Assembly (NCBI RefSeq): GCF_016925555.1 | Contig: NZ_CP070479.1 | Location: 496,001-560,000 of the forward strand | Length of the DNA: 64,000 nt | Source: Mycoplasma tauri | Lineage (GTDB): Bacteria; Bacillota_I; Bacilli_A; Mycoplasmatales; Metamycoplasmataceae | Direction: 5' to 3' | Shown here: positions 12,850 to 23,019 of the stretch, piece by piece | Layout of the letters: each line of letters begins with the position of its first letter | How positions within the stretch are numbered: position 1 is the stretch's first letter | Program-made: the position numbers and the translations under genes | The notes under the pieces: model-generated | Databases searched by the model: none | What the model was told of the DNA's origin: nothing | Seen by the model: the letters and a program-made list of their open reading frames with translations, nothing else

Positions 12850-14472
12850 TTATTTACTATTTTTATTTTCTCAAGCAGCCTTTAAGAATTCATCAAATAA
12901 TGGATTTGACTTAATAACTCTTGTTGTAAATTCAGGATGATATTGCACACCTAGATAAAAAGGATGGTCGTTTTTGAGCTCACAAATTTCAGCAACTTTT
13001 AGTTCTGGATGCACACCTGAAAAAATGAAATTTTCATCTTCAAGACTATGACGATATTCCTTGGCAATTTCATACCTGTGACGATGTCTTTCATAAAAAA
13101 CGTTTGTACCATATATTTTTTCTGCCAATGTGTTTGGAATAGCTATAATTCTATCTTCACCAAGTCTTAAAGTGCCACCAAGATTCATTGTATCGCCATT
13201 TTCATAAAATGGCCTAAGAACAAATTCTTGATTTTCTCCTTCTATTGCAAACTCTTTGCTTGTTGCATTAATAATCCCCATTTTTCTAGCTTGTGCAACA
13301 GCCATTGCTTGAAAACCTAAGCATATACCTAGGGTCGGTATTTTCTTATCCCTTGTATATTCTGCAACTTGAACTTTTGCATAAAAACCTCTTACGCCGA
13401 ATCCAGGAAGAATAATAACACCATCATAATCAGATAGTTTTTTAGCAATATTCTTATCATCTAATTCGTCAGAATCAACTAATTTATAGGTTAATTCAAT
13501 ATTTTGATGTGCTGCAGCTATTTTTAATGATGAAATAATTGATAGATAAGCATCTTCAAGTCCAGTATATTTTCCAACTAATAGTATAGATAAAGGTTTT
13601 TCACGTTTTGCTAAATATTTTTGAGTGAATTCATTTCAAGCAGCATTAGCATTTGGAATTATTTCTTTATCAATTCCAAAATGATCATAAATAATTTCTA
13701 TAATTCCGCTTTTTTCTAAAAATAGTGGAATTTCATAAATGTTAGCTTTATCAGGAATGTTAATTACATTTTTTGGTCTTATAAAAGCATTATCACTAAC
13801 TTTTTTAATAATTGATTGATCAACACCATCTTGTGAGCGAAGCAATAATAAATTAGGATTAATTCCAAAAGAACGTAAAGATGAAATTGACACCTGACTA
13901 GGTTTTGATTTATATTCCTTTGATGCACTTAAATAAGGAACAAAAGCCAAATGTGAAAACATAACATTTCTTGGGTATAAAGATGCAAATTTACTGATTG
14001 CATAAATATAAGGGTTTGATTCTAAATCTCCTACAGTTCCGCCTATTTCAATAAGCATGAAGTCTGGTTGCTTTTGATCTGCTAGTGATAAAATAATATC
14101 AATTATTTCATCAATAACATGTGGGACAATTTGAACCGTTTTACCATGGTAATCTCCCTTGCGCTCTTTTTGAAATATTCGAGTAAAAATTCTACCTGTT
14201 GTAAAGTTTGAATCTTTCGTTAATTTAACATCAATAAAACGTTCATAGTGACCTAAATCTAAATCAGTTTCACCACCATCACTAGTTACATAAACTTCGC
14301 CGTGTTCCGTGGGATTCATCACACCAGGATCTATATTTAGATATGGATCAAGTTTAAGTACAAAGATATTAAATCCTTGTGCTTTCAATAAATTTCCGAT
14401 ACTAGCAGCAGTTACACCCTTACCAAGGCCACTTAAAACTCCACCAGTTGTAAAAATAAATTTTGTTTTCAT
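12850..14472 (-). CDS. pyrG: CTP synthase
   Basis: A 540-residue enzyme that makes CTP from UTP, ATP and glutamine. The synthetase half starts KFIFTTGGVLSGLGKG; the glutamine amidotransferase half follows, with the active-site His/Glu region YHPEF near the end. I chose ATG 14470-14472 (MKTKF) over ATG 14494 because a GGGAG site lies about 10 bases before it and family members begin here. A TGA-Trp in the last residues extends the protein to TAA at 12850. Monocistronic, ended by its own terminator. Confidence 0.95.
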
Positions 14473-14579
14473 TTTGTTAACACTCCCTATATTCATATTT
14501 TAATTTTACAAACATAATAAAAATTGAAAATTAAAAGAATAATAAATTTAAACAAAAATTGTAAACATTCCACAAAAAT

Positions 14580-14597
14580 AAAAAAACCCGTTAGGGT
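14580..14597 (-). terminator. Terminator of the tRNA cluster
   Basis: Minus strand ACCC-TAAC-GGGT stem followed by seven T, immediately after tRNA-Phe. Confidence 0.75.
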
Positions 14598-14609
14598 CAT
14601 TTTGTTTTT

Positions 14610-14685
14610 TGGTGGCTCCGGCAGGAATCGAACCAGCGACACACGGAGCTTCAGTCCGTTGCTCTACCAACTGAGCTACAGAGCC
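14610..14685 (-). tRNA. tRNA-Phe (GAA)
   Basis: Complete cloverleaf with 7-bp acceptor stem GGCTCTG/CGGAGCC, anticodon loop CTGAAGC and an encoded CCA end. Last gene of the eight-tRNA cluster. Confidence 0.96.
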
Positions 14686-14689
14686 ATAA

Positions 14690-14766
14690 TGGCGGTCCAG
14701 ACGGGAATTGAACCCGCGATCTCCTCCGTGACAGGGAGGCGTATTAAACCACTTTACCACTGGACC
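14690..14766 (-). tRNA. tRNA-Asp (GTC)
   Basis: Cloverleaf with acceptor GGTCCAG/CTGGACC, anticodon loop CTGTCAC, discriminator G and encoded CCA. Confidence 0.96.
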
Positions 14767-14769
14767 AAT

Positions 14770-14845
14770 TGGTGGCGGAGGCTGGACTCGAACCAGCGAT
14801 TTCAAGGTTATGAGCCTTGCGAGATGCCAACTTCTCCACTCCGCG
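14770..14845 (-). tRNA. Initiator tRNA-fMet (CAT)
   Basis: Starts CGCGGAG with an unpaired C1 opposite C72, the hallmark of bacterial initiators. Anticodon loop CTCATAA. The three consecutive G-C pairs of the classic initiator anticodon stem are reduced to two. CCA is encoded. Distinct from the other two CAT tRNAs in the cluster. Confidence 0.92.
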
Positions 14846-14864
14846 ATATATAAGAAAAGTTTTT

Positions 14865-14957
14865 TGGCGGGTGATGAGGGATTCGAACCCCCGCGGGCCG
14901 TGAAGCCCCTGCTAGTTTTCAAGACTAGTCCCTTCAGCCAGACTTGGGTAATCACCC
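14865..14957 (-). tRNA. tRNA-Ser (TGA)
   Basis: 93 bases with the long variable arm of class II tRNAs. Anticodon loop CTTGAAA, acceptor GGGTGAT/ATCACCC, discriminator G, encoded CCA. Confidence 0.95.
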
Positions 14958-14958
14958 G

Positions 14959-15034
14959 TGGTGGACCTAACTGGATTCGAACCAGTAGCCAACCGGTTAT
15001 GAGCCGGTTGCTCTAACCGTTGAGCTATAGGTCC
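14959..15034 (-). tRNA. tRNA-Ile2 (CAT, lysidine type)
   Basis: Anticodon CAT, but the acceptor GGACCTA/TAGGTCC and the GGCTCATAACC anticodon arm match the minor isoleucine tRNA of Firmicutes, whose C34 is changed to lysidine by TilS to read AUA. The elongator Met tRNA is present separately at 15058. Confidence 0.85.
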
Positions 15035-15057
15035 TTCAGTTAGATGTGTTCCATATT

Positions 15058-15134
15058 TGGTAGCGTCGAAGAGAGTCGAACTCTTGACCTTCCGGGTATG
15101 AACCGGATGCTCTAACCAACTGAGCTACAACGCC
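15058..15134 (-). tRNA. Elongator tRNA-Met (CAT)
   Basis: Acceptor starting GGCGTTG, anticodon loop TTCATAC with CCGG stem as in Bacillus elongator tRNA-Met, encoded CCA. Confidence 0.92.
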
Positions 15135-15141
15135 ATATAAA

Positions 15142-15218
15142 TGGTGGAGGATATGGGATTCGAACCCACCACCTCCTGCGTGCAAGGCAGGCGCTCTAGC
15201 CAAATGAGCTAATCCCCC
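15142..15218 (-). tRNA. tRNA-Ala (TGC)
   Basis: Cloverleaf with acceptor GGGGGAT/ATCCTCC (one G-T), anticodon loop CTTGCAC and encoded CCA. Confidence 0.96.
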
Positions 15219-15219
15219 A

Positions 15220-15296
15220 TGGTGAAGAAGACAGGATTTGAACCTGCGACCACTACGTCCCAAACGTAGCGCTCTGCCAAGCTGAGCTACTTCTCC
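15220..15296 (-). tRNA. tRNA-Pro (TGG)
   Basis: Cloverleaf with acceptor GGAGAAG/CTTCTTC (one G-T), anticodon loop TTTGGGA and encoded CCA. First gene of the cluster. The order Pro-Ala-Met-Ile2-Ser-fMet-Asp-Phe is the same as in part of the Bacillus tRNA operons. Confidence 0.95.
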
Positions 15297-15333
15297 GTGC
15301 TTTTTTAGGCAACGTGATACAAAAAGCATTATT

Positions 15334-15339
15334 ATTATA
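15334..15339 (-). promoter_or_regulatory. -10 box for the tRNA cluster
   Basis: TATAAT on the minus strand 37 bases before tRNA-Pro, with a weak TTTTGT -35 17 bases upstream. Confidence 0.55.
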
Positions 15340-15582
15340 CATAACAATAAAAAAACACAAAATAAATTATTCAAAAATATTTGGAAACAAAAAAATGTCT
15401 AAGCAAATTTTAATTGATAACTTATTTTTTAAATTTTATTAAAAATATAAAAATAAAATTGGTAGTTTATTTTTTAAAACATAATTTTTCAAATATTAAT
15501 ATTTTTAATAATTTTTCTAAAAAGGAATGAAAAATTTTATAGTAGATAAGAAAAATAACATACTTTTTCTAATTTTCAAACT

Positions 15583-15770
15583 GCTTACACTTTCCTTTTG
15601 CGTATACGCGCGCGCCCTTGAAAAGGGCCAGGCAACAGCCCAAAAAAGCTACTTACCGTAGCGGCTATACGACTTTTAAGTTTTATTTATAAAACTTATT
15701 TTATTAACTTTTTATAGCAAAACTTATTTTTATATAAATATAAAAATAGATAAGTTAAAAAAGTGTAAGC
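15583..15770. ncRNA. Candidate structured RNA of unknown family
   Basis: In an otherwise very AT-rich gap, an 11-bp perfect stem (GCTTACACTTT at 15583-15593 with its complement at 15760-15770) encloses several helices. A GC-rich core at 15601-15671 is closed by CGTATA/TATACG and holds three hairpins: GCCCTT-GAA-AAGGGC, GGC-AACA-GCC and GCTAC-TTACC-GTAGC. Two AT-rich hairpins follow (15678-15697 and 15721-15756). There is no reading frame. It lacks the diagnostic motifs of RNase P, tmRNA, SRP, 6S and 5S RNA. The strand cannot be decided. Confidence 0.4.
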
Positions 15771-15821
15771 TTGAATTACAAAATTAAAAAAATAAGCACA
15801 AAAAGTAATTAAAATAAATTT

Positions 15822-16199
15822 TTAAATAATTATCAAATTACTCTCATTTTCATGTGCTTTTTGTATAAAAAACTTTATAGTATCTAGATTATATAAACCA
15901 TATTTTTTAATAATAATGCGCTTTAAATTATGCCCAATTATTGTTTCAGCACATCCTCCAAAATAATCTTTTAACACAATAATGTTTTCAATTTTTTGTC
16001 TTTTTTTTAAAAAAAAAAATTAAATTTTTGAATTTATTTTATCTATAAATATTGCTCCATCACCAGAAATATATGTGCTGCTGCAGTGATAATGTTCCCT
16101 TAAAACATTATTAATTGTTTCTATAAAATTTCTATTTTGACTCAACTCATTACTCTTTTTACTAGTGTTAGCTAATTGAATTATTGTTTTATTTGGTAG
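15822..16199 (-). pseudogene. Transposase-like remnant (ISLre2/UPF0236 type?)
   Basis: About 126 minus-strand codons with no usable start and one in-frame TAA at 16020-16022, next to a run of A and T. The part before the stop includes TYISGDGAIFI, resembling the GDGAxWI motif of ISLre2-family (UPF0236) transposases. The part after it (VLKDYF...GHNLKRI) fits the following conserved block only loosely. Both the N- and C-terminal parts of a full transposase are missing. This looks like a decayed insertion beside the structured element at 15583. The family assignment is tentative. Confidence 0.45.
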
Positions 16200-16228
16200 T
16201 AAAAAAGAAGCCGGTATCCGCTTCTTTT
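16199..16228 (-). terminator. Terminator of the gmk-rpe operon
   Basis: Minus strand AAAGAAGC-8-base loop-GCTTCTTT followed by a T run, about 80 bases past the rpe stop. Confidence 0.85.
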
Positions 16229-16305
16229 CACTTCCCCTTAAAATATAAAATTGTATGTATTTTATACTTTTTTGCCTATATTTTTATAATGAAAACCAAT
16301 AAAAT

Positions 16306-16962
16306 TTATTTTAATAATGATTCAATTCTCTCTTTTGTTGGTTGATAAACTATGTATGTACCTGCAACACAAGCATCAGCTCCTGCTTTAAAGCAAAGTG
16401 GACCCGTTGTCTCATTTATTCCACCGTCAACTTGAATTAAATAATCATATTGATTTTTAATTCTTAACTCTTTAAGTTCCTTAATTTTCTCAACAGAACT
16501 GTCAATGAATTTTTGACCACCTTTGCCAGGCTCTACTGACATAACTAAAACAAGTTGTATATATGGTAAAAATTCATAAATTTCACAAACATTAGTATTT
16601 GGCTTTATGGCTATTCCGATTCTATATTCGCCATTATTTTCTTCTAAAAAATGTAGTATTTTCTTGTGTTCAACAGCCTCATAATGAAAAGTGATTATGT
16701 CCACATGATCTTTAAAGTTTTCAATATGATCCAAAGGATTTTCCACCATTAAATGAGCATCCTTAAAGTGTTTTTTACCATTACTATTAATATTTTTTAT
16801 TTCTTCTAATTCAATTGCATGATTAGGAACAAATTTGCCATCCATAACATCATAATGAATTCATTTTATGCCATTATCAACAAGTAGATTTGCCATTTCA
16901 AGTCTTTTTTCTTTGTCTACATTTAATAGTGAAGGAGTAACATATTTATTATTTCTTTTCAT
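16306..16962 (-). CDS. rpe: Ribulose-phosphate 3-epimerase
   Basis: A 218-residue TIM-barrel enzyme interconverting ribulose-5-phosphate and xylulose-5-phosphate in the pentose phosphate pathway. Visible motifs: TPSLLNVD at the N-terminus, HYDVMDGKFVPN, HLMVENP, VMSVEPGKGGQKF and QVDGGIN. The start ATG has a GAGGT site within the end of rsgA; the two genes are one base apart. Last gene of the gmk-prpC-prkC-rsgA-rpe operon, whose order is shared with Bacillus. Confidence 0.95.
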
Positions 16963-16963
16963 T

Positions 16964-17797
16964 TTAATTTACCTCATTTAATAATTTTAAATAATTTTGA
17001 TATCTAAACTCTGGAACAATCTTATTTTTTACATTTAACTTTACATTGCAAAAATTCTCTGGCTCGTTCATGTGTAAGCAATCTTTAAATTTACAAATCT
17101 TACTAAGTTCTTTGAATTGTCTAAAACTTTGTGCTAACTGAACTTTAGTGAAATTAATATCAAGACTTGAAAAACCAGGTGTATCTATAAGTTCCCCATT
17201 ATCAAAAACATTGACAATTTGAACAATTCTAGTTGTATGTTTGCCCCTATTAGCGCCTTTTGAAATTGCTTGCGTGTCAAAATTATTATTTGTTAATGTA
17301 TTTATTATAGTAGTTTTTCCAACCCCACTTTGACCCATTAAAACATTACATTTATTGTTAAATAATGCCCTAATATTTTCAATTCATTTTTTTTCTTTAT
17401 TGTCTATTTCATAGACTTTATAGCCTAATTCATCATACATTTTTTTATATTTACTTTTTTCTAAATCACTTTTTGTAATAAATAAAATTGGCTCAACATT
17501 ATGACATTCAATGAAAGCCATATATTTATCAACTAAAAAAGAACTGAATTCAGGTTCTTTTGATGACATAACAATAATAATGTAATTAATATTAGCTACT
17601 TTTGGCCTAATGAACTCATTAGTCCTTGGGTAAATTTTTGTAAGATATTTGTCTTCTTCAAAATCTACATAGTCGCCAACTAAAGGTGATATGTTTTTAT
17701 GTCTAAAAATACCAAGAGCAGGCAAAATGTGAATTTCACCATCTAAACCTTTTATAAAATATTTACCAGCGTTTATAGAATAAATTTTTCCTCTCAA
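16964..17797 (-). CDS. rsgA: Ribosome small subunit-dependent GTPase A
   Basis: A 277-residue circularly permuted GTPase that helps 30S subunit maturation. Order of elements: N-terminal OB fold, G4 motif TKSD, then P-loop GQSGVGKTT, then DTPGFSS, then the zinc motif C-x4-C-x-H-x7-C. I chose TTG 17795-17797 as start (MRGKIYS) because a GAGG site lies 6 bases before it; a further TTG at 17807 overlaps that site. Sits between prkC and rpe, as in Bacillus. Confidence 0.92.
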
Positions 17798-17812
17798 TTT
17801 ATACCTCAAATA

Positions 17813-18817
17813 TTATTTATTAAACAATAGAGCAATGATTGTAATAACTATTACTAAAATTACTGCTGCGAAAATGCTTAACATAGCAATTAGAAAACCT
17901 TTACTATTTATTATTTCAGAAAACGTGCGTTTTGGTTTAATCTTCTTGGCATCTAATGGTTTTTCATAAATTCTTTTTTCTGAGAAAACAGTTTTTAAAT
18001 CATTGTACATTTCTCAAGAAGATGCATACCTTTGGTTAGGTTCTTTTGCTGTGGCTTTTATAATGACATTTTCAAGCGCCTGTGGTGCATTTATTATTGA
18101 AGTTAATTTCGGAACTTGTGCATTTGATTGCAACTTTAAAGTTTCAAGTGGTTTTGCACCCTTTATAGGATAGTCTCCAGTCAGCAATTCATAAAGTAAT
18201 ATTCCAATTGCATAAATATCGCTTTTAGAAGATGGCAAACTCTTTGCTATACATAATTCAGGTGCCATGTAATACACAGAGCCAATAACTTTTTGCTCCT
18301 GTGTATATCTTTGACTATCAGGATCAAGTGAAAGGCCAAAATCTAAAATTTTAATGTTATTGTTTGTAGTAATAATTATATTGTTGCTTTTGATATCGCG
18401 ATGAATAATATCGCAGGAGTGTAGCTCTTGAATTGCAGAACATATTTGTTTAACATATTCAACAGCAGTAATTGGTAATAATCTTCCATTTGATTTAATA
18501 CGTTCACGTAAATTATGACCTTCAACATATTCCATGACAACAAATTGCTCAACATCATCAATGTAAGAATCTACATAGTATGGAAAAAATTCAGATCTAA
18601 CTTTTTTCATTATTTCAATTTCTTGTTTAAAACGTTTAAGTGTACTTTCTGGATCAGCTCCATTTTTAACAATAAAGTATTTGAGAGCATAAAAAACCTT
18701 AACTGGCGATTTAGATTCTAAAGATTCTACCTTATAAACTTCAGAAAAACCACCATCTCCTATTTTTGATAAGACCTTATAATTTTCAAAAACTTTACTA
18801 TTAGATTTTATTGCCAT
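17813..18817 (-). CDS. prkC: Membrane Ser/Thr protein kinase, PrkC type without PASTA domains
   Basis: A 334-residue Hanks-type kinase. The glycine loop GDGGFSEV, ALKYF lysine, HRDIKSNN catalytic loop, DFGL and APE are all intact. A linker leads to one transmembrane helix formed by the last 25 residues or so, with almost nothing outside, so the PASTA sensor of Firmicute PrkC is absent. The start ATG has a GGAG site and overlaps the phosphatase gene by 17 bases. Forms a kinase/phosphatase pair with prpC. Confidence 0.93.
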
Positions 18818-19592
18818 TATTTCTCCATTCTGCAATATTATCAAGAACAACAATGCCACAACTTGCATTATCAGTAGAATTATTTCTCAAAGCATACTCA
18901 ACAATATCTTTAGCAATTATGTCAGCACTGTTATCAGATTTTAAAATACCTTCCATATATGGCTTAGGAACAAAATCATGTGCACCATCACTTGTTGAAA
19001 TAATTGAATAAACTTGATTAAAAACATCGTGCTTTACAGTAAAAAATTCAATTTTTGTTCTTTTATCTGGCCCAAGAGAAGAAGTTAACGCAACATGATT
19101 ACGATATTTACGTGCCTCTCTTTCTGGTATACCCTCAGAAATTAATTGGTTTAAATAATTATGATCAGAAGTAATTTGATGTAATTCTCCTAATGTGGTT
19201 AAAACATATGTTCTAGAGTCCCCAACATTAAAAAATAAAATAAATTTATCTCTTAAATTAACAAGTGCTCCTGTAACAGTAGTCCCCATATCCATCATTG
19301 CTTCATCATGGTCACTTATTCTAATCATTTCCTTTTTAGTCTTATTTATAGTGTTTTTAACTCACTCCATGTAAGAATCTACTTCACTAGAATTAAAATA
19401 TTGGGTTAAACTTTTATCAAACTCTTGTTGAAAAACTTTAATAGTAGTACTTGATGCTATTGAACCACCATAATGTCCACCCATTCCATCGCAAAGCAAA
19501 AGAAGAATAAAATTTTCATTAGTAAAAATTGCTAGAGCATCTTGATTTTCTAGTCTTCTTGTACCAATATCGCTTACTCTTCCAAAATCCAT
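18801..19592 (-). CDS. prpC: PP2C-family Ser/Thr phosphatase
   Basis: A 263-residue Mn/Mg-dependent phosphatase. Family motifs are RRLENQDA, LLLCDGMGGHYGG, GTTVTGAL, FNVGDSRTY, TSDGAHDF and DNASCGIVVL. It reverses phosphorylation by the downstream kinase. The stop lies inside the kinase reading frame, so the two are translationally coupled; the gmk stop lies 2 bases upstream of its start. Confidence 0.95.
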
Positions 19593-19594
19593 AG

Positions 19595-20191
19595 CTATTC
19601 TACTTCTTCCTTAATTATCTTAATTATTTCAGAAGCTGCTTTGTTTGCATCATCATTAATGATAATATGCTTGAATAAATGTTTATCATTAATTTCTGCA
19701 ATAGCTTTATCTAAACGTTTATTTATAGAATCTTCGCTCTCAGTATTTCTATTAAGAATTCTTTGTTTAAGATCGTCAATTGTTGGTGGAAGGATAAAAA
19801 ATGTTAACAAATTATAATTTTGCAAAACAGATTCTTTTTCTAAAATTTGCTTTGCTCCATTAGTTTCAATTTCTAAAAAAGGAACTTTATTATCTGCGTG
19901 AATCCTATCAATTTCCTCATACAAAGTACCATAATAATTATCAAAATGATAACTATATTCTAAAAATTTATTGTCCTTAATTTTTTGTTCAAAATTTGAC
20001 TTAGAAATAAAAAGATAATGCACTTTATCTATTTCGCCAATACGAGGTTTTCTAGTTGTGGCAGAACATGAAAAAGCAAGTCTCAATTCTTTTGCATCAA
20101 AAAGAAACTTTTCAATTGTTCCTTTACCAACTCCACTTGGACCTGTGAAAATGATTATTGTTTTTTTCTTACTTCCATTCAAATTTTTCAT
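19595..20191 (-). CDS. gmk: Guanylate kinase
   Basis: A 198-residue enzyme phosphorylating GMP to GDP. P-loop GPSGVGKGT at residues 17-25, followed by SATTRKPRIGE, which binds GMP. First gene of the operon. The ATG lies 9 bases after a TATAAT with no Shine-Dalgarno site, so a leaderless or near-leaderless message is likely. Confidence 0.96.
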   Translation of the reverse strand: MKNLNGSKKKTIIIFTGPSGVGKGTIEKFLFDAKELRLAFSCSATTRKPRIGEIDKVHYLFISKSNFEQKIKDNKFLEYSYHFDNYYGTLYEEIDRIHADNKVPFLEIETNGAKQILEKESVLQNYNLLTFFILPPTIDDLKQRILNRNTESEDSINKRLDKAIAEINDKHLFKHIIINDDANKAASEIIKIIKEEVE

Positions 20192-20200
20192 AGTCTAATT

Positions 20201-20206
20201 ATTATA
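20201..20206 (-). promoter_or_regulatory. -10 box for the gmk operon
   Basis: TATAAT on the minus strand 9 bases from the gmk ATG. Confidence 0.5.
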
Positions 20207-20533
20207 TTAGTTAATAAAAACTTTATTTAAAAAAAATATATTAATTTTTATATTAATTTACATGTTATTCATATTAAAAAAATCAATTGCTTGTCTTTTA
20301 TCTGAATGTTAAATAATTAATATTCAATTATAAAAAACAGTTAAATATGTTTTGAATAATAAATATTTAAGAAGTTAAAATTTATTTATTCTCCTATTTT
20401 ATAGGTAAATTAATAAAATGATTGAACTTTATTATAATTAATAAAATAACTAATAAAAAATTGTCATATGCACAAAAAGCAAAATATTAAATAAAATAAA
20501 CTACTAAAAATTTGATGCATCAAAAAACTTATA
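20207..20533. other. AT-rich divergent intergenic region
   Basis: Between gmk and secG. Almost entirely A and T with only short repeats of TTAATAT type. I see no gene or strong hairpin; it must hold both upstream promoter regions. Confidence 0.6.
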
Positions 20534-20539
20534 TATAAT
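20534..20539 (+). promoter_or_regulatory. -10 box for the secG-rnr operon
   Basis: TATAAT 36 bases before the secG ATG. A GAGG ribosome site follows 6 bases before the start. Confidence 0.55.
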
Positions 20540-20575
20540 ATAAAAATTAAAATTAAATTATATAAGAGGTAGAAG

Positions 20576-20815
20576 ATGGAACCTAAGGCAATAATCTCAA
20601 TTTTTTTAGCTATTATTTCAATAATTGCTATCATAGTTTCGCTATTAATGTCTCCAGATTCAAATGGTTTCTCTGGCGCTCTTGTTGGTTCTGGCGACTT
20701 AGAACTTTTTAAAACTTCAAAAGAAAGGGGATTTAAAAAAGTCCTTAAGTGATTAATGATAGCATGTGGACTACTTTTAATGCTTCTTTCAATCATTTGT
20801 TGGGCAGTTAAATAA
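20576..20815 (+). CDS. secG: Preprotein translocase subunit SecG
   Basis: A 79-residue protein with two membrane helices (about residues 5-25 and 60-77) joined by a Gly/Ser-rich cytoplasmic loop containing GFSGALVGSGD and LFKTSKERG, the SecG pattern. One TGA-Trp interrupts a standard-code reading, so the gene is easily missed. It assists SecYEG protein export. It lies 5 bases upstream of rnr, the secG-rnr order seen in Bacillus. Confidence 0.88.
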
Positions 20816-20820
20816 TAATC

Positions 20821-22995
20821 ATGATTGATCAAAAAAATATTTTAGATTTTATAAAGAAAAACCCAAATACAACATTTAATAATCTAGCAAGAAAATTAAA
20901 AATCCCAGCTAACTCAAATAAAATACTAACAAAAGCTTTGCTTTCTTTAATGGATCAAAATTTAATTTCAAATAACAAAAAAGATTCTACATATATTGCT
21001 CTTAAAAAAATTAAAACTATCAAAGGTGAATTTCATATAGTTGGTGAAGGGCGTTTTGGCTTTGTTGATACTGGTGATATTTTAAATAATGAAAAAGAGT
21101 CGTATTTTGTTATTGGAAACGATTTTAATACAGCAATGAATGGTGACATTGTTTATGCAAATGTTTATGAACCAATAACAACAAATAACGATGCAAAAAA
21201 AATAGCAAAAATTACAGAAATAATTGAAAGAAGATGCATAAATATTGTGGGTGTTCTTGACTATTCAACAGGCTACGTGACATTCAAACCAACTGAAGCT
21301 GCTCATAAAAATATAAATTTTAAGATTAGAAATATGCTTCCAGAAGCTAGAGTTTTAGATGTTGTTGTTGCAAAAATTATTGACTATAGTAATAAATTCA
21401 AAGAAATTGACATCATTAAAAAAATAACAAACATTAATGATCCTATGGCTTATGTTAAATCTCTGGAAGTGACAAGAAATGTCCCAGAAGATTTTCCTAC
21501 TGAAGTTTATGATTATGTAAATAAAAATATTCCAGATTCAATTAAAAATGAGGATTTATCAAATAGGCTTGACTTAAGAAATGAATTAATTGTAACAATA
21601 GACGGATCAAGTACTAAGGATTTTGATGATGCTATAAATGTCAAAAAAATTGACGAAAATACCTATGAATTAGGTGTTCACATTGCAGATGTAGCTTACT
21701 ATGTTAAAGAAAACACACCGCTTGATGAAGAAGCGCTTAAACGTGGAACAAGTATTTATTTACTTGATAAAGTTGTCCCAATGTTGCCTTTTAAACTATC
21801 AAATGGAATTTGTTCTTTAAATCCAAATGAGGATAGATTAACAATTAGCGCCATTTGCAAAATAGACTTAAATGGCAATAATATTAGCATTAATGTTGTG
21901 CCTTCTGTAATTAGATCAAAGCATAGACTAACATACGAAAGAGTAAATGATTTTATTAACAAAAATAAAAAATTTGACAATAAAGAGTTAGATGAAATGT
22001 TAAAAAATTCGTATGAATTATCAACTATTTTAAGAAATTACAAGAATAAACAAGGTTATATTGATTTTGAAATTGATGAACCAGATATTGAGCTCGATAA
22101 AGATGGAAGAGTTGTAGATATTAAAGTGAAACCTAGTGGCGAATCTGAAAAAATGATTGAAGATTTCATGGTTAGAGCAAATGAAGCTGTTGCTACATGA
22201 ATAACTCAAAATAAATTGCCAATGATGTATCGTGTTCATGAATCACCAGGAGATGAAAAATTAGATTATTTTTTAAATGTTTTAGACCTAGTCGGAATAA
22301 AAATAAATCTTGATAGAAGAAAAATTTCTCCTGTTTCATTTCAAAAAGTTATAAAACAAATCAATGAACAGAGGAATGATACTTTTTTGAAAATGCTATT
22401 TTTAAGAACCATGCAAAAAGCTGTTTACTCACCTAATAATATTGGTCATTTTGGTCTTGCAAGTGATTGTTATTGCCACTTTACTAGTCCCATAAGAAGA
22501 TATCCTGATGTTATTGTGCATAGAATTTTATGAGAATTTCTATTTAAACCAAAAAATAATAAAAATATAGAAGATTTTGCTTCAAAACTTGACAAAATAG
22601 CTTCTATGAATTCAACATCAGAGCAAAATGCTGTTCAACTTGAAAGAGATGTAAATGATCTAAAATTTGCTGAGTACTATAAAAACAAATTGCATTCTGA
22701 ATTTGACGCTCAAGTATTTAGCATCACAAAATTTGGTATGTTTGTCCAATTTTCTAACTTAACAGATGCGCTTATTCATGCATCTAATATTGGTAATGGT
22801 GATTTTGTTTCTAATGAACACGGCACAATTTTATATTCAAAAGAAAATCCAAAGAAAAATTTTAAATTGGGTCAAAAAGTTAGAGTTGTCATTATTAATG
22901 CAGACGAAACTACCGGAAAAGTTGATTGTGTTCTAGTAGATGATTACTATAATTACTTAAATAAAAAAGCAAATAACAATAAAAATTTAAAATAG
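20821..22995 (+). CDS. rnr: Ribonuclease R
   Basis: A 724-residue 3'-5' exoribonuclease. A winged-helix N-terminus and cold-shock domains (GRFGFVDTGD) precede the RNB catalytic domain with DGSSTKDFDDAI, whose aspartates bind the metal ions. ASDCYCHFTSPIRRYPD follows, and a C-terminal S1 domain (FDAQVFSITKFGMFVQF) ends the protein. Two internal TGA codons are Trp. It degrades structured RNA and stalled messages and is probably essential for RNA turnover in mycoplasmas. Confidence 0.96.
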
Positions 22996-23019
22996 TAAAT
23001 GTAAATAAAAAAGATAATT

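Noticed and set aside
14494-14496. Upstream ATG as the pyrG start
   Set aside because: The ribosome site GGGAG lies downstream of it, and family members begin at MKTKF.
14524-15374. Open frames across 14.5-15.4 kb on both strands
   Set aside because: They run through the eight tRNA genes and contain translated T-loops; not proteins.
15601-15671. GC-rich core as RNase P RNA, tmRNA, SRP RNA, 6S, 5S or tracrRNA
   Set aside because: None of their conserved sequence signatures is present, the size does not fit the larger RNAs, and no cas genes or repeats are in the window.
17807-17809. Upstream TTG as the rsgA start
   Set aside because: It overlaps the GAGG ribosome site that suits the TTG at 17795.
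20464-20832. Minus-strand frame of 122 codons over secG
   Set aside because: It is the antisense shadow of secG and has no ribosome site.
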